Below are positions 25,594-34,000 of a stretch of 42,624 nt of DNA, piece after piece (positions within the stretch are counted from its first letter, which is position 1; each line of letters starts with the position of its first letter). Under the pieces are notes generated by a model, which worked only from the letters and a program-made list of their open reading frames with translations, was not told the origin of the DNA and ran no database searches. The DNA comes from Gallionella sp. (GTDB lineage: Bacteria; Pseudomonadota; Gammaproteobacteria; Burkholderiales; Gallionellaceae). The DNA lies in assembly GCA_030700315.1 (NCBI GenBank), contig JAUYJO010000011.1, forward strand, positions 1 through 42,624, in the 5' to 3' direction. The translations under genes were made by a program, and so were the position numbers.

Positions 25594-27294
25594 TCAGCCG
25601 ATCCGGTCAGTCAAATCCACCACGCGGCTGACTTCGGCAAGCGAGGCCACGCCTTGCAGGATACGCCGGATGCCGTCCATCGCCAGCGGGCGGAATCCCT
25701 TGGACAGGGCGGCTTCGCGGATTTGCCGGGTGCTGGCGCGGCGCGAAACAAGATCATCGAGGTCGTGGTCCATCTTCAGCAGCTCCATGATGGTCATGCG
25801 CCCGCTATAGCCCTGAAAATTGCAGGCTTCACAACCGGCGGCACGGTACAGGACGATGTCCTGATGCGTTTCGATGCCCAGCAGTTTGCGCTCCGGTGCA
25901 TCTGGCTGGTATGGGTATTTGCATTCGCCGCACAGCACGCGGATCAGGCGTTGTGCCACGATGCCGATGATGTTGCCGGCCATGATGTCGGGCAGGATGC
26001 CGATGTCGAGCAGGCGCGGGATCGCGCCGATGGCCGAATTGGTGTGCAGCGTCGAGTACACCTGATGGCCGGTCATCGCGGCGCGGAACGCCATCTCGGC
26101 GGTCGGGTGGTCGCGGATTTCGCCGACCAGGATCACGTCCGGATCTTGGCGCATCATGGAGCGGATACCGTTGGCGAAATCCAGCTTGACGGACTCGTTG
26201 ATCGAGGTCTGGCGGATCAGGGCAATCGGGTATTCCACCGGGTCTTCCAGGGTCATGATGTTGATCGATTCGGCGCTGATGTGGTTCAGCACCGAATACA
26301 GCGTGGTGGTCTTGCCGCTGCCGGTCGGGCCGGTGACCAGCACGATGCCTTCCGGCTTGGCGATAATCATCTTCAGCAGGTTGAGGTCGGCATCGTCCAG
26401 GCCGATCCGGTCGAGCGGCACGATGCCCTTCTGCCGGTCGAGGATGCGCAGCACCATATTTTCGCCGTGCGTGGTGGGGTGCGAAGCCACCCGGAAATCG
26501 ATCGGCCGGCCGGACAAGCGCAGCGAAATGCGCCCATCCTGAGGCGCGCGCGTCTCGGCGATATTCATGCCGCTCATTACTTTCATGCGCACCACCATCG
26601 CCTGCCAGAAGCTCTTGTGCAGGCTGCGCACCTGGTGTAGCACACCGTCGATACGGTAGCGGATGCGCAGGAAGCTGCTTTCCGGTTCAAAGTGGATGTC
26701 AGACGCGCCCCGCTGCACCGCCTCGGTGAGCAGCGCATCAATCAGGCGCACCACCGGATGGCTGAATTCGTTTGCGCCGGATTGCAGTGTCGGGTGTTCC
26801 ATCTCGCCCGGCTCGATTTCGTGGAGGATGCCGTCGATGGAAAGCTCGAAGCCATAGTATTGGTCGATTGCGCGCAGGATGTCGGATTCGCCGGCGAGCT
26901 GGGTGATCAGCCGGTATTCGTCCCCGAGCAGGGCGCGCACCTGATCCAGCGCGATAATGTTGTCCGGGTCGGCGATCGCCAGGGTCAGGGCGCGGCCCGC
27001 CTTGTCCAGCGACAGCGGCAATACCTGGTAGCGCCGCGCGACATCCTTGGGAATGAGCGCCAGTGCCGCAGGGTCGGGGATGGTGGCCGCGAGATCGACG
27101 CTTTCATGGCCGAGGCTTTCCGACATGACGTCGCGGATGGTGGCTTCCGACAGAAAACCCAGCCGCACCAGCAGGCGGCCAATCGGCTGATGCAGCTTGT
27201 TCTGTTCCTGCAAGGCGATGCGCAACTGGTCGTCGCTGATCACGCCCTTGTTGACCAGCATGCGCCCCAGCGGTTGTTGGAGTCGGCTGTCCAT
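25594..27294 (-). CDS. mshE: Pilus assembly ATPase (GspE/PilB/MshE family)
   Basis: This 566-residue assembly ATPase powers pilin polymerisation. The N-terminal domain (LGRMLVNKGVISDDQLRIAL and GRLLVRLGFLSEATI repeats) is of the MshEN type that in MshE binds cyclic di-GMP. The catalytic part has Walker A GPTGSGKTTT (about residues 322-331), the Asp box EDPVEYP, Walker B DPDVILVGEIRD and the tetracysteine zinc motif CGECKYP ... CEACNFQGYSGR. All catalytic features look intact. It lies 23 bp after the TPR gene. Confidence 0.93.
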   Translation of the reverse strand: MDSRLQQPLGRMLVNKGVISDDQLRIALQEQNKLHQPIGRLLVRLGFLSEATIRDVMSESLGHESVDLAATIPDPAALALIPKDVARRYQVLPLSLDKAGRALTLAIADPDNIIALDQVRALLGDEYRLITQLAGESDILRAIDQYYGFELSIDGILHEIEPGEMEHPTLQSGANEFSHPVVRLIDALLTEAVQRGASDIHFEPESSFLRIRYRIDGVLHQVRSLHKSFWQAMVVRMKVMSGMNIAETRAPQDGRISLRLSGRPIDFRVASHPTTHGENMVLRILDRQKGIVPLDRIGLDDADLNLLKMIIAKPEGIVLVTGPTGSGKTTTLYSVLNHISAESINIMTLEDPVEYPIALIRQTSINESVKLDFANGIRSMMRQDPDVILVGEIRDHPTAEMAFRAAMTGHQVYSTLHTNSAIGAIPRLLDIGILPDIMAGNIIGIVAQRLIRVLCGECKYPYQPDAPERKLLGIETHQDIVLYRAAGCEACNFQGYSGRMTIMELLKMDHDLDDLVSRRASTRQIREAALSKGFRPLAMDGIRRILQGVASLAEVSRVVDLTDRIG

Positions 27295-27317
27295 TCTTTT
27301 GTTTTTTTGCTTTTGGC

Positions 27318-28421
27318 TTAACGCGCCAGCTCTTGCGCGCGTTGTGAAATTTGTGCGTGGTCGAAGCCCGCGCGGTGCGACGGGTCGAGCTGCATGGCGT
27401 GCCGGTAATGCTGCATGGCCAGTTTTTTCTGCCCGAGATGGTCGAGGCTGACCGCGAGGTTGAAAGCATATTCGGCATTGCCGGATTCCCGCGCATAGGC
27501 GTTGAAGTAGGCCTGTTGCGCCTCACCCCAGCGAGATTGCCCGGCATGCAGGTTGCCCAGTGCAAAATGCAGAGTGGCCGAATTACCTTGTTCGCGCAGC
27601 AGGATTTTCAAGCGGCTCTCGCTGTAATCGGGGTCCGCATTTAATCCGGCCATTCCGGCATTGGCCGCAGCATTGCGCGGATCCAGCGCCAGCACGAGGC
27701 CAAAAAATTGCGCCGCTGCCTGATTTTCTCCTTGCTGCTGGGCGATGGCCGCCAGCCCGAGCAGCACATCGGGGTTGCCCGCATCCTTATCGAACATGGC
27801 CAGATACAGTTGCCTGGCCTTGTCCAGTTGTCCGTCGCGATATGCCAGATAGGCCTCCATGAGCAACGGGTCGGGCGGCTCGGTTTTTTGCTGCTCTATA
27901 CTGATGGGAGTGTTATTGGGGCGTGCCGGATGGCTATCGGGATGCGTCGGTGTAATGTTGCGAGGTTGGGGTGCATCACCGGGAGCTTTTGCGGCATAAG
28001 TTGGGGCAATCTGACGCTGTTCCAGAATCGCGCCCGCACTGTCTGCTGCGGCGATTCCCGGCACCAACCCCTTTGGCGGCGCGGGCTGTGCGGCAGGCAG
28101 CACTTCACGGGCAGGTGCGGGCTGCGCGCGGACAGGATACAGCGGAAAGGTGTTGCTCGCAGAATCGAGAGGCCAGAAATAAACGACGCCGGTCGCCAGC
28201 AGCAAAATTGTGCCGCCCAAGGCGCGCAACAAATGTCGGCTGGGCTGTGTCTTGCTGTCCATCGGGTGCGGGGATTTTGCGGCGAACAAATTATGCCCGG
28301 CATTACGTGCCTGCCCCCCGGATTCCGGCGGCGGATTGGGTTGGCTCGATTCGCCATGATCGCCATGCTGCGCGGATTGCGCTTGCTGCGACTTCTTGCG
28401 CGCATCGAGAAGGAGGCTCAT
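27318..28421 (-). CDS. TPR-containing pilus protein (MshN-like)
   Basis: This 367-residue protein has a cytoplasmic N-terminus rich in Gln, Ser and Pro, one membrane helix (LRALGGTILLLATGVVYFWPL, about residues 65-85), a Pro/Ala-rich linker and C-terminal TPR repeats (for example GNPDVLLGLAAIAQQQGENQAA and WGEAQQAYFNAYARESGN). This layout and its place between secretin and ATPase match MshN. The ATG at 28421 has an AGGA site 8-11 bases upstream. Its first ten codons (MSLLLDARKK) recur, diverged, at 28603, suggesting that the present start is a displaced copy of an older one. Confidence 0.8.
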   Translation of the reverse strand: MSLLLDARKKSQQAQSAQHGDHGESSQPNPPPESGGQARNAGHNLFAAKSPHPMDSKTQPSRHLLRALGGTILLLATGVVYFWPLDSASNTFPLYPVRAQPAPAREVLPAAQPAPPKGLVPGIAAADSAGAILEQRQIAPTYAAKAPGDAPQPRNITPTHPDSHPARPNNTPISIEQQKTEPPDPLLMEAYLAYRDGQLDKARQLYLAMFDKDAGNPDVLLGLAAIAQQQGENQAAAQFFGLVLALDPRNAAANAGMAGLNADPDYSESRLKILLREQGNSATLHFALGNLHAGQSRWGEAQQAYFNAYARESGNAEYAFNLAVSLDHLGQKKLAMQHYRHAMQLDPSHRAGFDHAQISQRAQELAR

Positions 28422-28432
28422 GTTTGTGTTTC

Positions 28433-28603
28433 CTAAGCCGTCATGGACGGATCAGAATAGAAAGTTTTCGTAGGGCGGAAAAGCATGTCCTGAGCGTAGT
28501 CGAAGGGCGTAGCGCCTTCCGCCGCATGGATTTCCAAAATGGCGGATAACGCTGCGCTCATCCGCCCTACGTGCTTCTTGCGCGTGTCGAGGAGCAGGCT
28601 CAT
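28433..28603 (-). pseudogene. Duplicated 5' end of the TPR gene, interrupted by a repeat
   Basis: A 56-codon frame begins MSLLLDTRKKH at 28603, two bases after the secretin stop, then runs into the inserted 103-bp element and ends at 28433. Bases 28572-28603 match 28391-28421 (the start of the present TPR gene) with only a few differences. The frame has no meaningful continuation, so it looks like the former coupled start of the TPR gene cut off by insertion. It could still be translated as a short leader. Confidence 0.6.
28469..28571. repeat. 103-bp MITE-like repeat with perfect 11-bp inverted ends
   Basis: CGTAGGGCGGA (28469-28479) and TCCGCCCTACG (28561-28571) are perfect complements. The interior contains the widely seen dispersed core TGTCCTGAGCGTAGTCGAAG and the block GGCGGATAACGCTGCGCTCA. 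A related copy lies at about 30780-30865. It encodes nothing and resembles the GTAGGGCGG-type intergenic repeats common in proteobacteria. Confidence 0.75.
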
Positions 28604-28604
28604 A

Positions 28605-30374
28605 TCAAGGCCGACCGATAGCCGGCTCTCTGAAGAAATCCCGATCCGGCAGCATGTCGCGATAGGCGCTGAAATCACCGGCTATGCTGGCCTCCTTGAT
28701 AACGGCCGGGCGCAGAAAAATGACCAGCTCGGTCTTGGTCGTGGTGTCGTTGCGATGTTTGAACAGCTCGCCGGCCAGCGGGATTCCTGACACACCGGGA
28801 ACCGCATCGGTCAGGTTGTTGGCTTCGTCCTGCATCAATCCGCCCAGCACCGCGATCTGGTTGTTTTCAATTTTCAACACGGATTCCATCTCGCGGATCG
28901 AAACCTGCGGTATCAGGTTATTGATCGCCAGACCAGGCGTAGGGTCCTGCGCGGGTGACAGCAGCCGGGTGATGGAGGGGCGCAGGTTCAGCAGAACCGT
29001 GTCGCTGTCGTTGATTTGCGGGGTGACGCTCATGGTGAAGCCGACGGGGATAGTGTTGGCCGTGGCGGTATAGTGGGTGATCGGCGTGCAGGGGGCAGGT
29101 GAGCAAGCGGTGGTCTCGGATTTGACGTTGAAATACACCAGATTGTCGACCACGCGCAGCATGGCGGTCTGGTTGTTCATCACGCTGATTTTCGGGCTGG
29201 ACAATACTTTGACCGTGCCGAACGATTCCAGCAGGGAAACCTGCGCGCTCAAATTTCCCCTGGCGGTGGGGTTGGCATAGTCGAGGGTGAACAGGTTCAA
29301 GGGGTTGACGCTGGGCAACCCTGCCGTGCCGAGCTGGGTCAGGCTGATGCCTCTTGTGCCGAGCCGCAAAGCGGCCCAGTTGATGCCTTGTTTGTATTGG
29401 TCGTTCAGGCGCACCTCGACGATGGTCGCCTCGATTAGCACTTGGCGGCGCGCGCTGACCATGACCTTGTCGATGAATTCCTGGATTTTTTCATGCTGCT
29501 TGCCGGTAGCGCGGACAATGATGAGACCGACCTCGGGATTGGCAATCACCGAGGCGGCTTCGCGGAAGGTGTTGAGCCGCGTAACCGTCGTGCCGCCCTC
29601 TTGCACGCTTATCGGGTTGGGGCTGTCCACAAGCGTATTTCGCGCCGCCGATTTTTTGTTGGCCGCTTGCGCGCCGGTGCCGGTGCTGCTCGCGGTGCTG
29701 GCTTGCTGCACGATGGTTTCACTCGATCCTTCGGGCAGAATCTTGTCGGTTTCATGCAGAATATCCTTGATATTTCTGACCAGCGTTTCCCAGAAATTGT
29801 TTTTCGACGAGTTCTTGATCGAAATCGAAGAGTCATTGCCCAGGCTGCCGGAAGGTGCGCTTCCGGCGCTGCCCATGATGACCCCTTCCATTTTCGTGGA
29901 GTTGGAAATGGAGGCGGTCGAATCGCGCGTCATGTTCACATAATCGATTTTGTAGTTGTGCAGATAGGGTGTATCCGGCATCACGGTGAGGTTGCCGTTT
30001 TCCAGTTCATGGCGCATATCAATTTGCCGGGCGATGCGCGTCAGAATTTGCGGCAGAGTCTGGTTGAGCGCGTTCAGCGTGACGCTACCCTGGATGCCGG
30101 GATGGATGTCCAGGTTGATTTTTGCATCGCGCGCCAACGCAAACAGAATTTCCTGCGCGGGCACATTGGTGACCACAACGCTGTAGGTTTCCGCGCGAAC
30201 TGCCGGCTTGGGTGGGGGAAGGACAAAGCTGTGTTTGAGCGTTTGCGGGATGACACTGGCGGGTGATTCCGCCGACTGCTGAATATGTTGGCCCGACAGA
30301 ACAACCGGCTGGGTGCCACACGCGGCGAAAACCATGCTGGTGGCGCAGAGACAAAACATATTGCGTAAGCGCAT
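28605..30374 (-). CDS. mshL: Outer-membrane secretin (MshL/PilQ/GspD family), lipoprotein
   Basis: This 589-residue secretin forms the outer-membrane channel of the pilus machine. It begins with a lipoprotein signal (MRLRNMFCLCATSMVFAACG; lipobox FAAC). An N-terminal STN-type module (about residues 60-130, VVTNVPAQEILFALARDAK) and a Ser/Thr/Lys-rich spacer precede the beta-barrel secretin domain (about 290-570) with QVLIEATIVEVRLNDQ and VPGVSGIPLAGELFKHR signatures. The start at 30374 has an AGGGG ribosome site 10 bases upstream; an earlier in-frame ATG lacks one. It is the first gene of the cluster. Confidence 0.92.
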   Translation of the reverse strand: MRLRNMFCLCATSMVFAACGTQPVVLSGQHIQQSAESPASVIPQTLKHSFVLPPPKPAVRAETYSVVVTNVPAQEILFALARDAKINLDIHPGIQGSVTLNALNQTLPQILTRIARQIDMRHELENGNLTVMPDTPYLHNYKIDYVNMTRDSTASISNSTKMEGVIMGSAGSAPSGSLGNDSSISIKNSSKNNFWETLVRNIKDILHETDKILPEGSSETIVQQASTASSTGTGAQAANKKSAARNTLVDSPNPISVQEGGTTVTRLNTFREAASVIANPEVGLIIVRATGKQHEKIQEFIDKVMVSARRQVLIEATIVEVRLNDQYKQGINWAALRLGTRGISLTQLGTAGLPSVNPLNLFTLDYANPTARGNLSAQVSLLESFGTVKVLSSPKISVMNNQTAMLRVVDNLVYFNVKSETTACSPAPCTPITHYTATANTIPVGFTMSVTPQINDSDTVLLNLRPSITRLLSPAQDPTPGLAINNLIPQVSIREMESVLKIENNQIAVLGGLMQDEANNLTDAVPGVSGIPLAGELFKHRNDTTTKTELVIFLRPAVIKEASIAGDFSAYRDMLPDRDFFREPAIGRP

Positions 30375-30650
30375 ACTTTTTCCCCTGCGCCGTATTGGCG
30401 CGAAGCCTGGCAACTTTGCGGGTATGGCTCAATACGCCGGCGGTTCGCAACTCCGCCTAGGGCGCAACACTACGCTAAAAGTGAGAGCGGGTGTGATAAA
30501 TGTTTGGTGCGATAAATATTTGTCGGTAGCTCTGCGGCAGCTCATTCGCCGCAGAGCGCGCTGCATTCACCTATCGGGTATGGCAGCAGCCACCCCTGAT
30601 GATGAAGCGTCGCGCAAGACTGCTACACCTTTTACCCCAAACCCCCTCCA

Positions 30651-30698
30651 GCTCCCCCTTGTCAGGGGGAGAGCCTAGACTCCTCCCCTGACAAGGGG
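30651..30698. repeat. Double C/G palindrome
   Basis: CTCCCCCTTGTCAGGGGGAG is itself a hairpin and is followed 12 bases later by CTCCCCTGACAAGGGGAG, another hairpin. The two also complement each other (CCCCTTGTCAGGGG against CCCCTGACAAGGGG), so alternative structures can form. No T run follows, so it is not a classical terminator. Confidence 0.55.
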
Positions 30699-30779
30699 AG
30701 GCCGGGAGGGGATTGGGATTTCATTTAGTGTGTTTCAAGTTAATGCCAGACAACCCAGAACCAAAGAAGTGGCAGCTTT

Positions 30780-30865
30780 CGTAGGTCGGAAAAACATGCC
30801 CTATCGAAGGGCGCAACGTTATCGAACACCTCCATGTCGGATAACGCTGCGCTCAACCGCCCTAC
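30780..30865. repeat. Second copy of the GTAGG-CGG MITE-like element
   Basis: It begins CGTAGGTCGGAAAAACATG and ends CTCAACCGCCCTAC, sharing GTCGGATAACGCTGCGCTCA-type sequence and the reversed ends with the element at 28469-28571. It is somewhat shorter and more diverged. It lies in a gene-free region. Confidence 0.65.
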
Positions 30866-30920
30866 AGCGGCTGCAGCCGCCGCTTTCGCCCGAATTGAAT
30901 ACCATGAACCTGCGGGTGCT

Positions 30921-31055
30921 AACTCCCTCCCCCGCGAGCGGGGGAGGGTTGGGGAGAGGGAGGTGGCATAGCAACCAGCTTATCGAATCGCCCGCACCCT
31001 CTCCCACAGCCGGCTCAGCCCCCTCGCTTCGCTCCCCCCGCTCGCGGGCGAGGGG
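30921..31055. repeat. Paired G-run and C-run hairpins with dispersed motif copy
   Basis: CTCCCTCCCCCGCGAGCGGGGGAGGG forms a hairpin near 30925-30950, and CCCCCTCGCTTCGCTC followed by CCCCCGCTCGCGGGCGAGGG lies near 31019-31053. The two blocks complement each other in part. They lie right downstream of the giant protein gene stop (31086, minus strand) and might act as its transcription end, though no T run is seen. Confidence 0.45.
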
Positions 31056-31085
31056 CAAAACGGCTGCACGCTTGAGGTTCACGGG

Positions 31086-34000
31086 TTATTGCACCACCCC
31101 GATCAACGCCAGCGCCGCAGCCGTGCTCGACGAGGTCACCGCCGCTGCAATCGCCATGCCGTTGCTGATCGATGCCTGCGGCGTGTTGTAGGTCAGCCCG
31201 AGCGTCACCGAGAACTGGTTGGCCACGGCGATCTTGTTGTCGAGTAGGTCGGCCACCCAGCCGTAGGTGTCATCGCCCTTGAAGGAGTGGGCGGAGTTCA
31301 GGATGGAGGCCACCAGCGAGCCGCGCGTTTCCCGCATGCTGTCGAGCTCGCCGCTCCAGTAAGCCAGCCCGCTGGCGCCTGCACCTTCCGGGCGGCCCAG
31401 CACATTGCGGTAGACCACATGCACGAAGTCGCCATTGCTCATGGTCGAGGAGAATCCCGTCAGGCTGGAGTTTGCTACGCCTGCGGCGTAGAACGAATCG
31501 GCTATCTGGCTGATGGTCGATCCAGTATTGAACTGGTCTATCCAGTAGGCCAGTCCGTCGGCGGCGGGCACGCGGTTGAAGAAGGCGACATACAGCTCCT
31601 GCAAGCGCTGCAAGTCGGCTGCGGCAATCGAGGCCGCCTTGGCTTGCACGGTGAGGTTCACGGTCATGTCGGAGAAGGTCAGGTGATCCGCCGAAGTCAC
31701 GGTTCTGGTGCCATCGCGCCCGGCCACGAGGTCGGTGACGGTGTAGCTGTCGCCGCTCTGGGTGATCTGGTATTCGCTGCGGGCGCCGGTGAAGGTGGGG
31801 GTTGCGCCCGCCTGCGTAACCGTAAAAGCCTGCCCACCAATAGTCAGCGTGCCGGTGCGGGCGGCGGTATCCGTGTTGGCTGCCACGGCGTAGACCACGC
31901 TGCCGTTGCCGTTCCCGCTGCTGCCGGAGGTGACGGTGAGCCAACTGGCGTTGCTGGTAGCCGTCCAGGCGCAGGTACTGGAAGCGGTAACGGTGATGTC
32001 GCCAGTGCCGCTGGAGGATGAAACATAGCTGCTGGCGGGGGAAATCGAGGTGCTGCAGCTCGCGCCCGCCTGAATGACGGTAACCGACTGCGTCACCTGC
32101 GGTGCGGCGTTGTAGCTACCATCGCCCGCCTGGTCGGCGGCGAGGGTGCAGGTGCCTGCTGCGACTCCGGTGACGGTGCTGCCGGAGACGGTGCAGATGC
32201 CGGGAGTGGCGCTGGTGAAGCTCACTGCGAGGCCGGAGGTGGCGGTGGCGCTCACCGTGGCAGCATCGCCAACGGCCAGGGTCGCAGATGAAAAGACAAA
32301 GGTGTCGATGGTCTGGTCAGTTGCGGGAAAAAGAACAGGGCTTTCGCTCTCGGCCATGCAGCTCGAACCGGTGTCGCAGGGGATGGTGGCCACCAAATGG
32401 ATACGCTCGGCCTCCACCATCTCTTCCGCACTGGTGACCCCTTCCGTGCTGGTGCCGTAACCCACGTAGAACTCGGCGCCCTGAAGGCTGGTGGTGTCGG
32501 TGTTGTTCAGGATGTTCTGTGCCGCAAGCTGGTCGCCCAGCACGCCGCTGGCATAGGGGATAAGCTGCCCGTCGGTCACCAGCTCCCAGCCGGTCGGAGT
32601 GAGTTGCACCAGCACGAAGTCGTTGGGCTCCGATGTTGCCAGGAGTGTGCGGAGTTCCACCTGCCGGCTGCTGACCTTGCCGCCGAGGTAGGGGTTGTCG
32701 CGGGTGGTGGTCACGAGCAAGCCCGGGCTCAAGCTGGCGGTCGCTATGCCCAATGCGCCCAAGCCGCTGACCGGCACCCAACCGGTAATGTACACCGCGC
32801 CCTCCTTGCCCACATCGGACGGGTTGAAGGCGATTTGAGTGCTGACCGTGGCGCTGGTCGCGGTGATGATGCTGGTGGTGGTGGCGACGAAGGGTTCTGT
32901 TTTGAAGGTGGCGGTGACGTTCCTGGCCGCATCCATCGTGACCACGCACGAGCCGATGCCGCTGCAATCGCCGCTCCAGCCGGCAAAGTAGCTGCCCGTG
33001 GCCGGTGTGGCGGCGAGGGTGACCGTGGTTCCCGCCGCATAGCTTTCGGAGCAGTCGCTGCCGCAGGTTATGCCGGACGGGTTGCTGGTGACGGTGCCCG
33101 TACCGGTGCCGGATTTGGCGATGTTGAGCACGGGTAGCGGCACCACCGTTACCGCAGCACTGACGCCATTACCGGCTCCTGCCGCATTGTTGCCAGTGAC
33201 GGTATAGGTGTTGGTAACTGTGGGCGTGACCGCGCAGGTGGCGCTGGTGCTGGAGCAGATGCCGCCAGACCAGCTATAGGATGTCGCCGCCGGCGTACAA
33301 CTGGCCGTCAGGGTCGATGAGCCGCCTGCGGATACCGAGGCGGGCGAGGCGCTCAGGGTGCAGACTGGCGTGACAGACGAGACAGACGTGGCTGAGCCGA
33401 ATATCCTTGAAATCGCTTTGGATCCAGTTACCCCATTGATGGTGTAACTCATGGCTCCAGCGCTGTTGTCACTGAAAAAAAAGCTGACGGTGCCGACGCT
33501 GGTCACCGCAAGATTCGGGTTCCATATTGAGGTCGGCGCGGTCCCGCCGGTGACCTGGTATAAATCGCCAGAGCAGCCATTGCCGAATATAGGGCAACTG
33601 CTCGCGACGTACCAGACAGGATTGCCACTGGTATCATAGGTGTATAAGAGGGCGAAAATCATTTCATTCTGCTGCGTGAGGGAAACCCACCAGCCGGACT
33701 CGTTTGAATTCCCCCATGGCGCGGAATAGTCGATAGCCGGTTGAGATGAACCGGTTGCAAATACCTGCCTGACAATGCTCTTGCTCCCACTCACGCCATT
33801 CAATGTGTAGTTGAATGTTCCGGTGTTGGAATCACTGAAGGTCAGGGTTCCGCTGCCAGCCGTGCTGAGTGCCTGCGTAAAGTCCAGTGCAGCCCAAGCC
33901 TCGGTGGGGGTCTTGCCGCCGACCACCTTGTAGATGTCGCCAGTGCAGCCACTTCCCACCACCGGGCAGGACGGCATGACAAACCATGTCTGTTTCCCCG

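Larger units (their letters stand above)
30375..31085. other. Repeat-rich intergenic region upstream of the pilus cluster
   Basis: No convincing gene lies in these 710 bp. They hold a double palindrome (about 30651-30698), the second copy of the GTAGGNCGG element (30780-30865) and paired G-run/C-run hairpins (about 30921-30960 and 31019-31055). The promoter for the minus-strand pilus operon should lie near 30390-30480, but I cannot identify boxes with confidence. Confidence 0.5.

Noticed and set aside
31287-32021. Plus-strand open frame inside the giant protein gene
   Set aside because: Made of repetitive GC-rich sequence opposite the coding strand; no ribosome site or domain.
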